Origin: Pseudanabaena sp. SR411
Lineage (GTDB): Bacteria; Cyanobacteriota; Cyanobacteriia; Pseudanabaenales; Pseudanabaenaceae
Assembly (NCBI RefSeq): GCF_002251945.1
Contig: NZ_NDHW01000037.1
Coordinates: 99,511-163,510 of the forward strand
Length of the DNA: 64,000 nucleotides
Direction: 5' to 3'
In this document: piece by piece, positions 44,580 to 52,417 of the stretch
Layout of the letters: each line of letters begins with the position of its first letter
Position numbering within the stretch: the first letter of the stretch is position 1
Notes under the pieces: generated by a model
Told to the model about the DNA's origin: nothing
The model's input: only the letters and a program-made list of their open reading frames with translations
The model's database searches: none
Translations under genes and position numbers: made by a program

Positions 44580-45110
44580 TTATTTCCATTTACACAGTTG
44601 TGTGGGAGAAGTCATGAGTGGCTGTTGATATTGATAAAACCCCTCAGTATTCAGCTTTGCATCATTAAACAAAATCCATTCTGTCTTTCCACCTCGATCC
44701 ATAGCAGTACGAATGACTTTGCCATCTTGGAGAGACAAGCGCCCTTCTTGATCCCAGTTAAATTCAGTGTTTGGAATGCTAATCCATTGACTACCACCCC
44801 AAGACATTGCTAGAGCTTCGCCTGTAACCAGACTACCTTGCACTTCACCGCGAACACAGATCAAGTCATCCGTATGAGGGTAGCCATAATATCCATCCAC
44901 GCGATCGCCTATTTTGGCAAAATTAAAACAGACCCCTGCGCCATTGCGCCAATCTTGGGGTTGTGGTTGACTACAAAACTGATAGTTGCCATTTGATAGT
45001 GAGGCGATCGCATTTTGAGCATTGGCTTTGTCACTAGAGAGGAATAAACCCATCGAGATAGCTATCAAAATCACGCCGCAGAACTTGAGGAGATTGTTCT
45101 TGCCAAACAC
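44580..45110 (-). CDS. Small secreted protein of unknown function
   Basis: 176 aa. The signal peptide ends near residue 31 (SSDKANAQN). The mature part has four Cys (NYQFCSQPQPQ, GVCFNFAKIGD, DLICVRGEVQG, TQLCKWK) consistent with disulfides, and a beta-rich pattern with WGGSQWISIPN. No family was recognised; similar secreted proteins occur in cyanobacteria. The end lies about 190 bp before the pflB promoter region. Confidence 0.6.
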   Translation of the reverse strand: MFGKNNLLKFCGVILIAISMGLFLSSDKANAQNAIASLSNGNYQFCSQPQPQDWRNGAGVCFNFAKIGDRVDGYYGYPHTDDLICVRGEVQGSLVTGEALAMSWGGSQWISIPNTEFNWDQEGRLSLQDGKVIRTAMDRGGKTEWILFNDAKLNTEGFYQYQQPLMTSPTQLCKWK

Positions 45111-45175
45111 AATTGCATCACCCCCTAATAGGAAGTTGCTTGTATCTATATTCTACTCCTTTACATTCACAACAG

Positions 45176-45198
45176 AGGGCGGCGCGAAGCGCCGCCTT
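45176..45198. terminator. 10-bp GC hairpin with GAA loop
   Basis: AGGGCGGCGC, loop GAA, GCGCCGCCTT with one G-T pair, between two divergently transcribed genes (44580-45110 and 45328). Confidence 0.5.
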
Positions 45199-45327
45199 CG
45201 CAATTTGGGATTACAGCGCCAAGCGCTTTAATCTGCGACAAATGGCTTAAACATTAATCGGAACTGTGCGATCGCCGCTCTCGTCAAAATTGGCAGAACA
45301 GGAATTATACAGACAGCAGAGAAGCCA

Positions 45328-46365
45328 ATGAAAACCAGAGCGATCGCCTTGAGCGTGATAACCGCCTTATTAGTTAGTATTCCCAGCTTTGGTAGGGTCG
45401 CTGCCGTAGCCGCTGCACCAAAGGATTTTGAACCTGAAGAAAAAATCACAATGGAAGTCTATCGGTCAGCAAATCCTGCGGTAGTAACCATCAAGACTAC
45501 GAATAGCACTGGCTCAGGCAGCATCATTACCCCTGAAGGCTTAGTAATTACCAATGAGCATGTCATTCGTGACGCAAAAAATGGGCTGGTCAAAATTATT
45601 AATACTGAAGGTAAAACCTATAACGGACAGGTTCTCACGGTCGATCGCAAAAATGATTTGGCTTTAGTGCGGATTAACTCTAGCGATCGCTTTCCAACCC
45701 TAGTATTTGCTGATCGCGAAAATATTCTTGTCGGTCAAAAAGTATTTGCGATCGGTAGTCCCTTTGGATTGTCAGGCACACTCACCACAGGCATTCTCAG
45801 CCGTGTCGCAACCAATGGCGATCTACAAACCGATGCCAGACTCAATCCTGGGAACTCTGGTGGCCCATTGCTCAATTCTCGTGGTGAAATGATTGGTGTA
45901 AATAAAGCGATTCTTAGCCCCGATGGACGTTCCAATTCAGGAATTGGTTTTGCCACAAGCGCCCCCATCGCCAAAGAATTTCTCACCCGTAGCGCCGCAA
46001 TCATCAAACCCAATACTGTTGCCAGTCTTCCTAGTTCTCAGACAAAAACAGCACCTGCCCTATCGCCCCAAACCACAGCTCCAGCGATCGCCTCGGCACA
46101 AACCGCACCACAAACTGCACGATTAACAGAACGTCCCCAATTAGGAGTAATTCTCAATCCAGCGAGCCTCACTGTTTATGAAGTGCGTCCCAACTCTCTC
46201 GCTAGTCTCATGGGTTTACAACGGGGCGATCGCCTGATTGGTTTAAATGGCGCACCAATCAGCGATGCGAAACAAATTGTTGATTATTTAGCACAGCGTC
46301 CATCGACTGCAATTTTGACCATAGCCAGAAATACAGGTATTACCAACTATCAAATCAAATTCTAA
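45328..46365 (+). CDS. Deg/HtrA-like trypsin-type serine protease with PDZ domain
   Basis: 345 aa. An N-terminal signal sequence runs to about residue 30. Catalytic triad: His78 (NEHVI), Asp110 (NDLALV), Ser177 (NPGNSGGPLL). An Ala/Pro/Thr-rich linker (about 235-265) leads to one PDZ domain (LGVILNPASLTVYEVRPNSL onwards). Shorter than HhoA/HtrA of model strains, and lacking one loop region. It should act in periplasmic or lumenal protein quality control. Confidence 0.9.
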   Translation: MKTRAIALSVITALLVSIPSFGRVAAVAAAPKDFEPEEKITMEVYRSANPAVVTIKTTNSTGSGSIITPEGLVITNEHVIRDAKNGLVKIINTEGKTYNGQVLTVDRKNDLALVRINSSDRFPTLVFADRENILVGQKVFAIGSPFGLSGTLTTGILSRVATNGDLQTDARLNPGNSGGPLLNSRGEMIGVNKAILSPDGRSNSGIGFATSAPIAKEFLTRSAAIIKPNTVASLPSSQTKTAPALSPQTTAPAIASAQTAPQTARLTERPQLGVILNPASLTVYEVRPNSLASLMGLQRGDRLIGLNGAPISDAKQIVDYLAQRPSTAILTIARNTGITNYQIKF

Positions 46366-46421
46366 AACCCAAAAGAGAAATGGCGGCGCTTCGCGCCGCC
46401 ATTTCTCTTTTGGGTTTTAGA
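46361..46421. terminator. 29-bp perfect palindrome shared by the Deg protease gene and galT
   Basis: TCTAAAACCCAAAAGAGAAA, TGGCGGCGC, loop TTC, then the exact complement. It contains the protease TAA and ends 21 bp before the galT stop, so it can terminate both convergent genes. The longest stem in the window. Confidence 0.75.
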
Positions 46422-46441
46422 CCTGCGCTAAGCACAGGTTT

Positions 46442-47452
46442 TTAAATTTGAGAAGATACATCGATCTCTCGTAAGAATTTAGCGCTATCCTCTGGCATCG
46501 CTGGATTAATGTACATGCCACTACCTAGCTCAAAGCCTGCGGCTTTAGTTACGCGCGGCACGATCGCTAGATACCAATGGAAATAGTCAGATTGCCGCTC
46601 ATCGGTGGGCATAGAGCGAATTGTATAATTGTAAGCAGGATTATTTAAACCATAATAAAGCTTAGCTAGCACTGTTTTTAGACTATAGGCAAGATCCACT
46701 AATTCAGTGTCGGTAATATCACCAAAGCAGGAAACATGTTGACGAGGAAATACCCACAGATGGAAAGGTGAAAGCGCCGCATAGGGGATGAACGTAACAA
46801 AATGTTCTGTTTCTAAAACAATTCGTACTTTTGCCTTTAATTCATCTCGGAGCGTATAGCAGAATAAACATTCGCCCATATCATCAAAATAACTAGTTGC
46901 TTCAACCATCCGATAGCGAATCTGTGAAGGCACAACGGGCGTGGCAGTAATTTGTGAATGGGGATGCTCTAAAGATGTCCCTGCACCCTCACCATGATTT
47001 TTAAAGATGATGATGCTTTCAATACGCTTATCTTCACTAATAACGTTATAGCGCTGACGATAAGCTCTGAGAATATTAATCACATCACCAATTTCCATTA
47101 AGGCGATCGTGACATTATGAGCGGGATGTTCAATCAAGACTTCGTGATAGCCCACACCTGTAATCGAGCGATGAATACCTTCACTATGACGAATGCGATC
47201 GCCGATGGGAGAAAGCGCGGGATATTTATTTGGGATAATCCGTACTCGCCAACCATGTTCATCTTCTATGCGTAAATATTCTGTTTCCGATGGATTTTCA
47301 TTGCCTTTACAAAAAGGGCAGCTATGTTTATAAATTGGTAATTTTGGAGGAATCTCATCAAGCGATCGTATAAACTCATGGGGACGCTTCGATCTCTCTG
47401 TGGCAAAAATCACCCAGTCTTTAGTGATCACGTTTTGGCGGAGATGTGACAT
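46442..47452 (-). CDS. galT: Galactose-1-phosphate uridylyltransferase
   Basis: 336 aa HIT-superfamily enzyme of the Leloir pathway. Zinc Cys pair in CPFCKGNENPSETEY, catalytic EHPHSQITATPVVP (His-Pro-His; Ser instead of the Gly of E. coli GalT), and later LFCYTLRDE and HLWVFPRQH. The HPHSQ form fits the GalT branch common in cyanobacteria and archaea. Start ATG 47452 (MSHLRQNVITKDWV). Confidence 0.88.
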   Translation of the reverse strand: MSHLRQNVITKDWVIFATERSKRPHEFIRSLDEIPPKLPIYKHSCPFCKGNENPSETEYLRIEDEHGWRVRIIPNKYPALSPIGDRIRHSEGIHRSITGVGYHEVLIEHPAHNVTIALMEIGDVINILRAYRQRYNVISEDKRIESIIIFKNHGEGAGTSLEHPHSQITATPVVPSQIRYRMVEATSYFDDMGECLFCYTLRDELKAKVRIVLETEHFVTFIPYAALSPFHLWVFPRQHVSCFGDITDTELVDLAYSLKTVLAKLYYGLNNPAYNYTIRSMPTDERQSDYFHWYLAIVPRVTKAAGFELGSGMYINPAMPEDSAKFLREIDVSSQI

Positions 47453-47474
47453 AGCAATTTACGAGGTTTGAGCG

Positions 47475-49016
47475 CTAAGTATCAGAGAAAACTACAGACT
47501 GATTGCGCCCCTGCTGTTTAGCACGATAAAGCGCGGTATCGGCCTGCTTGATCAGTGTTGCTGGCTCTTGCATAGAATTTGGTAGCAGACTAGCAACGCC
47601 GAGACTAATCGTAACTATATCGCTGATACTAGAACTTTGGTGAACAATACCTAAATTTGTAATCGCAATCCGAATCTGCTCCGCAACTATCAACGCACCT
47701 TGAATATCGGTATTTGGTAAAATTATGACAAATTCTTCACCACCATAGCGAGCTACTAGATCCGCAGGACGAGATATAACTTGTTTGACTCTTTGCGCGA
47801 TCGCCGTTAAACAATCATCGCCCATTTGATGTCCGTAAAGATCGTTATAGAGTTTGAAATAATCTATATCAAACAATATCAAAGCGATTGGTTGTGCATT
47901 ACGGCTCAGTCTGCCCCATTCCATTTTCAGGCGATCGTCAAAACATCGACGGTTACCAACTTGGGTCAATCCATCAATATTCACTAACTTTTCTAATTCT
48001 AAATTGGCTTGTTTGAGAAGACTTTCACTATGTTGTAATTCTGTAGTTCTCTCAATTACTTGCAATTCAAGATTTTCCATTGCTTGTTTGAGAGATATCT
48101 GTGCTGCATTTTTCTCATCAATTACCGCAGAAAGAATTAACGATGTTAAAGCTAGCACTGCCATAAAAGATTGCAGTAGTAATAAAGATGCGTTGGGTTC
48201 ATTGGGAATATAGAGTCCATGATTTTTTGCCGTGGCTAAAATCGCTATTAGGGAAACGATACTCACTAATAAGCTCGCAAAAAAACTGCCATACCGAAAC
48301 ACTGTCCAAATCAGAATTGGTAGAAATAGATAAGCTAAGGGATAGCCACTCACAAAAGCAATCCAGCTAACACCTAAAAATATGCTCAGTCCTAATCCTA
48401 TTTCCCAATATTTATCTTGAATATTTTTATTCTTGTATGTATCAGCGAAGTTTTGCCATAGCAGTAAGGTCGGGGTAAAAATTAAATGTGGCAGCGCACT
48501 ACCTAGCCACCAAGTCATCCAACTAAGTACATAACTCGTCCATGGGATGACTCCAGTCACCCAAAGGCTCGTAATCCCAAACGATGCGGATACAGTCGGC
48601 GCAAAAACTGCTGCCAGAATATACAAAACGACTGTATTCACATGACTAAAAATATCTTTGTGCCGTGCAAACCTTTTAATTAGATAGGTGGCAATCATTG
48701 GCTGTAGAACGTTTCCACAGGCACAAGCCATCAGAATTAATACGAGATTAAAAACCGATAATGATGGGATGGAGTTTGATAAACCTAGGGTCAGGGCATA
48801 GGTAGAGCCACAAATAATTCCTAAAATGACGCGATCGCCTAGTAAATAAACTAGGGCTAAGGTCATCCCTGAAGGAAACCAAACTGAAGCGACTGTACCG
48901 GGTAAAGTCGCAAATTCATGACTAATCCTTACCCCATAAGCATAGGCAATTGCTATCAACAGATTCAGAATAATAAATTGAGCAATTCCCCTCTGCAATA
49001 GCCAATTGCCTTTCAT
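47475..49016 (-). CDS. MASE1-GGDEF membrane diguanylate cyclase
   Basis: 513 aa. A MASE1 sensor with eight membrane helices fills residues 1-310 (GTVASVWFPSGMTLALVYLLG is characteristic), a short coiled coil (about 315-345) leads to a GGDEF domain with intact VARYGGEEFVIILP (about residue 424) and the usual DIDYFKLYNDLYGHQMGD. It should make cyclic di-GMP in response to an unknown membrane signal. galT follows 22 bp downstream. Confidence 0.9.
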   Translation of the reverse strand: MKGNWLLQRGIAQFIILNLLIAIAYAYGVRISHEFATLPGTVASVWFPSGMTLALVYLLGDRVILGIICGSTYALTLGLSNSIPSLSVFNLVLILMACACGNVLQPMIATYLIKRFARHKDIFSHVNTVVLYILAAVFAPTVSASFGITSLWVTGVIPWTSYVLSWMTWWLGSALPHLIFTPTLLLWQNFADTYKNKNIQDKYWEIGLGLSIFLGVSWIAFVSGYPLAYLFLPILIWTVFRYGSFFASLLVSIVSLIAILATAKNHGLYIPNEPNASLLLLQSFMAVLALTSLILSAVIDEKNAAQISLKQAMENLELQVIERTTELQHSESLLKQANLELEKLVNIDGLTQVGNRRCFDDRLKMEWGRLSRNAQPIALILFDIDYFKLYNDLYGHQMGDDCLTAIAQRVKQVISRPADLVARYGGEEFVIILPNTDIQGALIVAEQIRIAITNLGIVHQSSSISDIVTISLGVASLLPNSMQEPATLIKQADTALYRAKQQGRNQSVVFSDT

Positions 49017-49058
49017 GTAATACCCTATGAAATTATCAGGCTTTTCTTATTTTACAGC

Positions 49059-49913
49059 CTATATAACCTCTTTTAGCATCCAAAATCCCGCAAAATGTTC
49101 GATATCTGGGCTAGTTTGTACTGCTAAGAAGTGAAATCCTTGAGAGTTTTGTTTGGATTTCTCAAAAGCGGCTCCCTGTGCGATCGCCTCTTTATCTTTA
49201 GGTGCTTGCAAATTTGCCAAAACCCATCGGGCATCTGCACTAGCTTCTAGTTGCATCTGTGTGCGATCGCCCAATAAATTGCGCTCAAACTTGATAAACA
49301 CAGGATCAACCCCTGACATCCAAGCCGCTAGAGCCGTCGCCCTTGCCGAAATAATAATGATCCCTGAAATGATGGTATCGGGATCAAGATGCCTGATATC
49401 TAGCAGTTCGCTAAAGTCCATCGACCATTCTTTCGCATCTGCAAAATCACCTGCCTTCAGCGATACCAAGACCCACCGCTCACCCATCAGCGCATCAGGA
49501 ACAGGCTTGGGGGCTTGGGCTGCTAATACTTTTAATGGCAAAGGATTAGGATCAACGGCTTGAAAGCCATCACGATTAGGATAAATGCTCGCCATTCTCT
49601 CCACTAACCAAGCTGACATCGTAAATACCCGCCGTGATGCTTGTCCAGTAATGCCTGCGAGCTTACAACCACGCATAATAATATTGGTCATGCTAGGACG
49701 GAAAAAGCGGATCTTAACGGGAGTTTGTCCTGTGCTATTTACGCAGTCAGTGAGTTGCTTGGCTAACCATTCGGAGTTGACTTCCGTAGATGGACATTCG
49801 CGCACCCATTCAAACTGGCGATCGCGATCGCAGATCAGCAATTCCCAAACTTTTTTATTATTGCTATCCAGTAAGGGACGGGAATAAAAATCTAACTCCC
49901 AAATATTCGACAT
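49059..49913 (-). CDS. Tab2/Atab2-family RNA-binding protein
   Basis: 284 aa. IWELDFYSRPLLD and KKVWELLICDRD at the N-terminus, FRPSMTNIIMRGCKLAGI and ERWVLVSLKAGDFADAKEW are typical of the DUF1092 family that includes Chlamydomonas Tab2 and plant Atab2, which promote translation of photosystem mRNAs. Cyanobacterial homologues are thought to help photosystem biogenesis. Cytosolic. Confidence 0.88.
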   Translation of the reverse strand: MSNIWELDFYSRPLLDSNNKKVWELLICDRDRQFEWVRECPSTEVNSEWLAKQLTDCVNSTGQTPVKIRFFRPSMTNIIMRGCKLAGITGQASRRVFTMSAWLVERMASIYPNRDGFQAVDPNPLPLKVLAAQAPKPVPDALMGERWVLVSLKAGDFADAKEWSMDFSELLDIRHLDPDTIISGIIIISARATALAAWMSGVDPVFIKFERNLLGDRTQMQLEASADARWVLANLQAPKDKEAIAQGAAFEKSKQNSQGFHFLAVQTSPDIEHFAGFWMLKEVI

Positions 49914-49938
49914 AACTTAATTTCTAACTTGACTTTGT

Positions 49939-49962
49939 ATAACATGGCTTTTTTCATGTTAT
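49939..49962. terminator. Small hairpin ATAACATG...CATGTTAT
   Basis: 8-bp stem with GCTTTTTT loop, in the leader of the Tab2-family gene or at the end of a lost gene. The 227-bp gap 49914-50140 otherwise holds no recognised gene; a short minus frame with IRDRLAKIP could be a decayed tail. Confidence 0.35.
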
Positions 49963-50140
49963 CGCGATCGCTACCTCTAGAGTTTTTTAGGTGTGGGATT
50001 TTAGCTAGGCGATCGCGAATATAGGCAGTTGTTTCCGCAAGTCCTGCAAAGTAGTGCAGCAAATTAGGATGAGTAAGGGTTATTCAAAATTTAGAGCAAG
50101 GCTAATCCATGTTAATATATCAAATGTGATATAAAGAAAT

Positions 50141-50308
50141 ATGGACAATCAAAGTAAACCTTTAGTGTGGCTGCATGGAGAAGTTAAGACTCCGCCTTTC
50201 AGCCAAGAAATACGGGTAGAAACAGGTGTTCTACTTAGGCAATTGCAGCAAGGATTGTCTCTCAGATTACCTCATTCTCGTCCTATGCCAAGTTACGATG
50301 CTGACTAG
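50141..50308 (+). pseudogene. HigB/Gp49-type toxin with internal deletion
   Basis: 55 codons: KPLVWLHGEVKTPPFSQE, VETGVLLRQLQQG, LPHSRPMPS, then YDAD and a stop. The first part is the N-terminal half of RelE-superfamily Gp49-like (HigB) toxins; the rest of the catalytic fold, about 50-60 residues, is missing. The final YDAD resembles the original C-terminus, so an in-frame internal deletion is likely. The intact antitoxin begins 14 bp later. Confidence 0.7.
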
Positions 50309-50321
50309 CAGGATTAATGCG

Positions 50322-50636
50322 ATGGATTTAGATAAAAGAGCGCGTTTGGAGTCTAAGGGCTGGAAGGTCGGTACAGTTTCAGATTTTTTAGAGTTAACAC
50401 CTGAAGAATCTGTTTTGGTAGAAATTAAGTTGGCTCTTAGTCAAAGCTTGAAGGAGCGTCGGCAAAAGCTGATGACTCAAAGTGAACTTGCTTCTAAGAT
50501 GAGTTCTAGTCAGCCTCGGATCGCTAAAGCTGAAAATGGTGATGCTTCTGTTTCTATTGAGTTATTGATTAGGGCAATGTTGGCGACTGGTGCGACTCCT
50601 CAAGATATTGGACAGGTTATTGCTGGCGTAGGTTAA
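50322..50636 (+). CDS. XRE-family antitoxin (HigA-like)
   Basis: 104 aa from ATG 50322 (MDLDKRARLESKGWKVG), preceded by AGGA at 8 bp. Helix-turn-helix: LMTQSELASKMSSSQPRIAK, then ENGDASVSIELLIRAM. The N-terminal FLELTPEESVLVEIKLALS block is typical of antitoxins paired with Gp49-like toxins. Its toxin partner upstream is broken, so it is now probably an orphan repressor or anti-toxin. Confidence 0.8.
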   Translation: MDLDKRARLESKGWKVGTVSDFLELTPEESVLVEIKLALSQSLKERRQKLMTQSELASKMSSSQPRIAKAENGDASVSIELLIRAMLATGATPQDIGQVIAGVG

Positions 50637-50639
50637 GCG

Positions 50640-50768
50640 ATGGTTGCGGCAAGTCGAGATATGTCGATAGATGCGTTGCTAAAATTTTATATTGGGCACG
50701 GGTTACGCGAAGATAAGGCTAAGTTATTTAGCGATCGCAAATCTCTCCACGAAAAAGGCGATCGCTAA
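50640..50768 (+). CDS. 42-aa ORF of unknown function
   Basis: Starts 4 bp after the XRE antitoxin stop: MVAASRDMSIDALLKFYIGH, then LREDKAKLFSDRKSLHE. Tight spacing suggests translation with the antitoxin, but the lack of any recognised family and the HIP1-rich end make it as likely to be a decayed fragment. Confidence 0.3.
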   Translation: MVAASRDMSIDALLKFYIGHGLREDKAKLFSDRKSLHEKGDR

Positions 50769-50858
50769 GAAATAAATCCCAAACAATTATAAAATTCATG
50801 GTTCAATTTTTTCGCTGTATGTTCTAGGTTATAAGAGATCTAACATTGAGGCAACAAA

Positions 50859-51083
50859 ATGGAAAATCAATTAATTGTAAGAGATCCTGAAATTCTCTCT
50901 GGAATACCTATATTTAAGGGAACTAGAGTTCCTGTAAAGAACTTAGTTGATTATCTGGAGGCAGGAGACTCTCTGGAAGATTTTTTAGATGACTTCCCAA
51001 CTATGCAGAAAGAAAAAGTAGTGAAGTTTTTAAATCTATCAATCAAATATTATTTGGCACATGATTATGAAAGTGCTGCTTGA
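50859..51083 (+). CDS. DUF433 antitoxin
   Basis: 74 aa. VRDPEILSGIPIFKGTRVPV followed by KNLVDYLEAGDSLEDFLDDF is the DUF433 (VapB45-like) winged-helix fold. DUF433 proteins normally precede a DUF5615 PIN-like nuclease; here the toxin start overlaps the antitoxin end at 51067 but is cut after 12 residues. Confidence 0.8.
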   Translation: MENQLIVRDPEILSGIPIFKGTRVPVKNLVDYLEAGDSLEDFLDDFPTMQKEKVVKFLNLSIKYYLAHDYESAA

Positions 51084-51105
51084 TGAGTGCTTGCCCAGCA
51101 AATAA
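51067..51105 (+). pseudogene. Truncated DUF5615 (Mut7-C-like PIN) toxin
   Basis: MKVLLDECLPSK then TAA. MKxLLDECLP is the conserved N-terminus of DUF5615 nucleases that follow DUF433 antitoxins, here overlapping the antitoxin end by 17 bp. The stop coincides with the left edge of the duplicated segment; the second duplicate begins with the related VDDCLPQK then TAA. Confidence 0.65.
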
Positions 51106-51317
51106 AAAGGCTAGTATTGTAGATGTCTCTAATTACATCAATTAATCATGAAACACATCAAAATTTTGGTAGAAAAGCATCCAGATGGTTATTTGGCTTA
51201 TCCTCTAGGTATTCAAGGGGTTGTGGTTGGTGAGGGAGATTCCTATGAAGAGGCTCTCAATGATGTGCGATCAGCTATTTTATTTCATGTCGAAACTTTT
51301 GGGCGATCGGTTTTAGA
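51081..51317. repeat. 237-bp segmental duplication, left copy
   Basis: Closely matches 51832-52068 (offset 751 bp): toxin stub, GGCTAGTATTGTAGATGTCT, ATTACATCAATTAATC and most of hicB. The two copies flank the minus-strand DUF4926 and DUF6883 genes. Confidence 0.85.
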
Positions 51318-51345
51318 TGATGTTGATGTAGCTTTTTGCTTGTAA
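51148..51345 (+). CDS. HicB-like antitoxin, copy 1 (chimeric 3' end, no HicA)
   Basis: 65 aa. MKHIKILVEKHPDGYLAYPL and GDSYEEALNDVRSAILFHVE match the intact copy at 51899. After GRSVL the sequence leaves the duplicate and ends DDVDVAFCL, which is antisense to the C-terminus of the DUF4926 gene. No hicA follows, so it cannot form the pair by itself. Confidence 0.65.
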   Translation: MKHIKILVEKHPDGYLAYPLGIQGVVVGEGDSYEEALNDVRSAILFHVETFGRSVLDDVDVAFCL

Positions 51346-51719
51346 CAAAGAAATTCTGTGAACTCTTTAACTTGCAGTATTGATTCTTCTGGAAGTAGTT
51401 CTAGTAATTCTAAAAGTTGTTGCTTTACTTTCTGTTTGTCACTTTGTTGATGAGCGTTTATTGGATTTATTTGATGAGGATAGAGCGTTTCTACATCTAG
51501 AGTGTCACGAAATGCTTCGGGATCGTTTTGAGATGTTTCGATCATATCGCCTTCAGTGGTGAACTTTAGCCATCCCCCAAATAGTTCAACTAGGTAAGCT
51601 TCGCCATCTTTAAATATTTCCACGATCGCACCATCAGTCCCTTGGGGGGCTGTTCCACCAGAGTGAAGCTGAATTTCTTGATTTAAGGTGACGGAATCAA
51701 ACATTTGAAACTTACTCAT
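51285..51719 (-). CDS. DUF4926-DUF2281 fusion protein
   Basis: 144 aa. The N-terminal half (FDSVTLNQEIQLHSGGTAPQ, GTDGAIVEIFKDGEAYLVEL) is DUF4926; the C-terminal third (LLELLELLPEESILQVKEF, TEFLCYKQK) resembles DUF2281. Both families occur in cyanobacterial toxin-antitoxin-like operons. The last residues run into the duplicated hicB on the other strand, so the natural end was probably altered. An upstream DUF6883-like remnant overlaps its start by 8 bp. Confidence 0.65.
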   Translation of the reverse strand: MSKFQMFDSVTLNQEIQLHSGGTAPQGTDGAIVEIFKDGEAYLVELFGGWLKFTTEGDMIETSQNDPEAFRDTLDVETLYPHQINPINAHQQSDKQKVKQQLLELLELLPEESILQVKEFTEFLCYKQKATSTSSKTDRPKVST

Positions 51720-51831
51720 GTTTTTGCCTCCTGCTGCGTTGTGGTACTGCTGTTACAAATCTAGCAATGTTTTCGCCTTTCAGTACAATCCAAGCTGTGA
51801 GGATTTCCCTTGATTGCTCATACCGATAAGT
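51712..51831 (-). pseudogene. DUF6883-like C-terminal remnant
   Basis: The frame reads STYRYEQSREILTAWIVLKG, then ENIARFVTAVPQR and ends in a TAA inside the start of the DUF4926 gene (ATGAGTAA). TAWI..GE..RxVTA is the C-terminal pattern of DUF6883, whose genes are often next to DUF4926. The 5' part is replaced by the duplicated segment. Confidence 0.5.
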
Positions 51832-52068
51832 TGATGATTGCTTGCCCCAAAAATAAAAAGGTTAGTATTATAGATGTCTCTAATTACATCAATTAATCAT
51901 GAAACATATCAAAATTGTGGTGGAAAAGCATCCAGATGGTTATGTGGCTTATCCTCTAGGTATTCAAGGGATTGTGGTTGGTGAGGGAGATTCCTATGAA
52001 GAGGCTCTCAATGATGTGCGATCGGCGATTTTGTTTCATATCGAAACCTTTGGGCGATCAGTTTTAGA
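51832..52068. repeat. 237-bp segmental duplication, right copy
   Basis: Duplicate of 51081-51317, continuing into intact hicB and hicA. This copy is probably the original context of hicBA. Confidence 0.85.
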
Positions 52069-52117
52069 GTCTGAGTCTTCAGTGCTTGAGGCTTTTGTAG
52101 CTGAGGCAAGTGTGTAA
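51899..52117 (+). CDS. HicB-family antitoxin
   Basis: 72 aa. MKHIKIVVEKHPDGYVAYPL then GEGDSYEEALNDVRSAI, a degraded RNase H-like HicB fold, and a Glu-rich tail. It precedes hicA and overlaps it by one base (TAATG), so they are coupled. Antitoxin-first order is common in this branch. Confidence 0.8.
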   Translation: MKHIKIVVEKHPDGYVAYPLGIQGIVVGEGDSYEEALNDVRSAILFHIETFGRSVLESESSVLEAFVAEASV

Positions 52118-52356
52118 TGGCTAAGTTTCCTGTTGATGCGCCGAAGTCAAAGGTAATTAAGGTGCTTGAGAGTTTTGGATTTTCGATAGTACGAGAGAAG
52201 GAGCATATCTCGATGGTCAGACAAAATGCTGATGGAACAACGACTCCTTTAACTATGCCAAATCATAAGCTGATTAAGGGTTCTACGCTTAGAAGTATTT
52301 GTACTCAATCGGGGATTTCGCGGGATGATTTTATTGCTGCTTATGAGCGAATATGA
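52117..52356 (+). CDS. HicA-family mRNA interferase toxin
   Basis: 79 aa. KVLESFGFSIVREKEHISMV holds the catalytic His in the dsRBD-like fold; MPNHKLIKGSTLRSICTQSG, ISRDDFI is the C-terminal signature. It cleaves mRNA and is blocked by HicB. Complete length, apparently functional. Confidence 0.85.
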   Translation: MAKFPVDAPKSKVIKVLESFGFSIVREKEHISMVRQNADGTTTPLTMPNHKLIKGSTLRSICTQSGISRDDFIAAYERI

Positions 52357-52417
52357 GAGATAGCTTTTTTACAATTAATTCCAACTGTTAAAACTAACCT
52401 GTCTAGAAATCATAGAA

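Noticed and set aside
45228..45449. 73-codon minus-strand frame with a hydrophobic segment before the Deg protease
   Set aside because: Overlaps the protease signal peptide by 120 bp; hydrophobicity comes from the antisense of a signal sequence.
49153..49563. 136-codon plus-strand frame
   Set aside because: Antisense to the Tab2-family gene, whose family match is clear.
49950..50090. Short minus-strand frame with GLAETTAYIRDRLAKIP
   Set aside because: About 45 codons with no start, family or upstream continuity; may be a decayed tail but cannot be supported.
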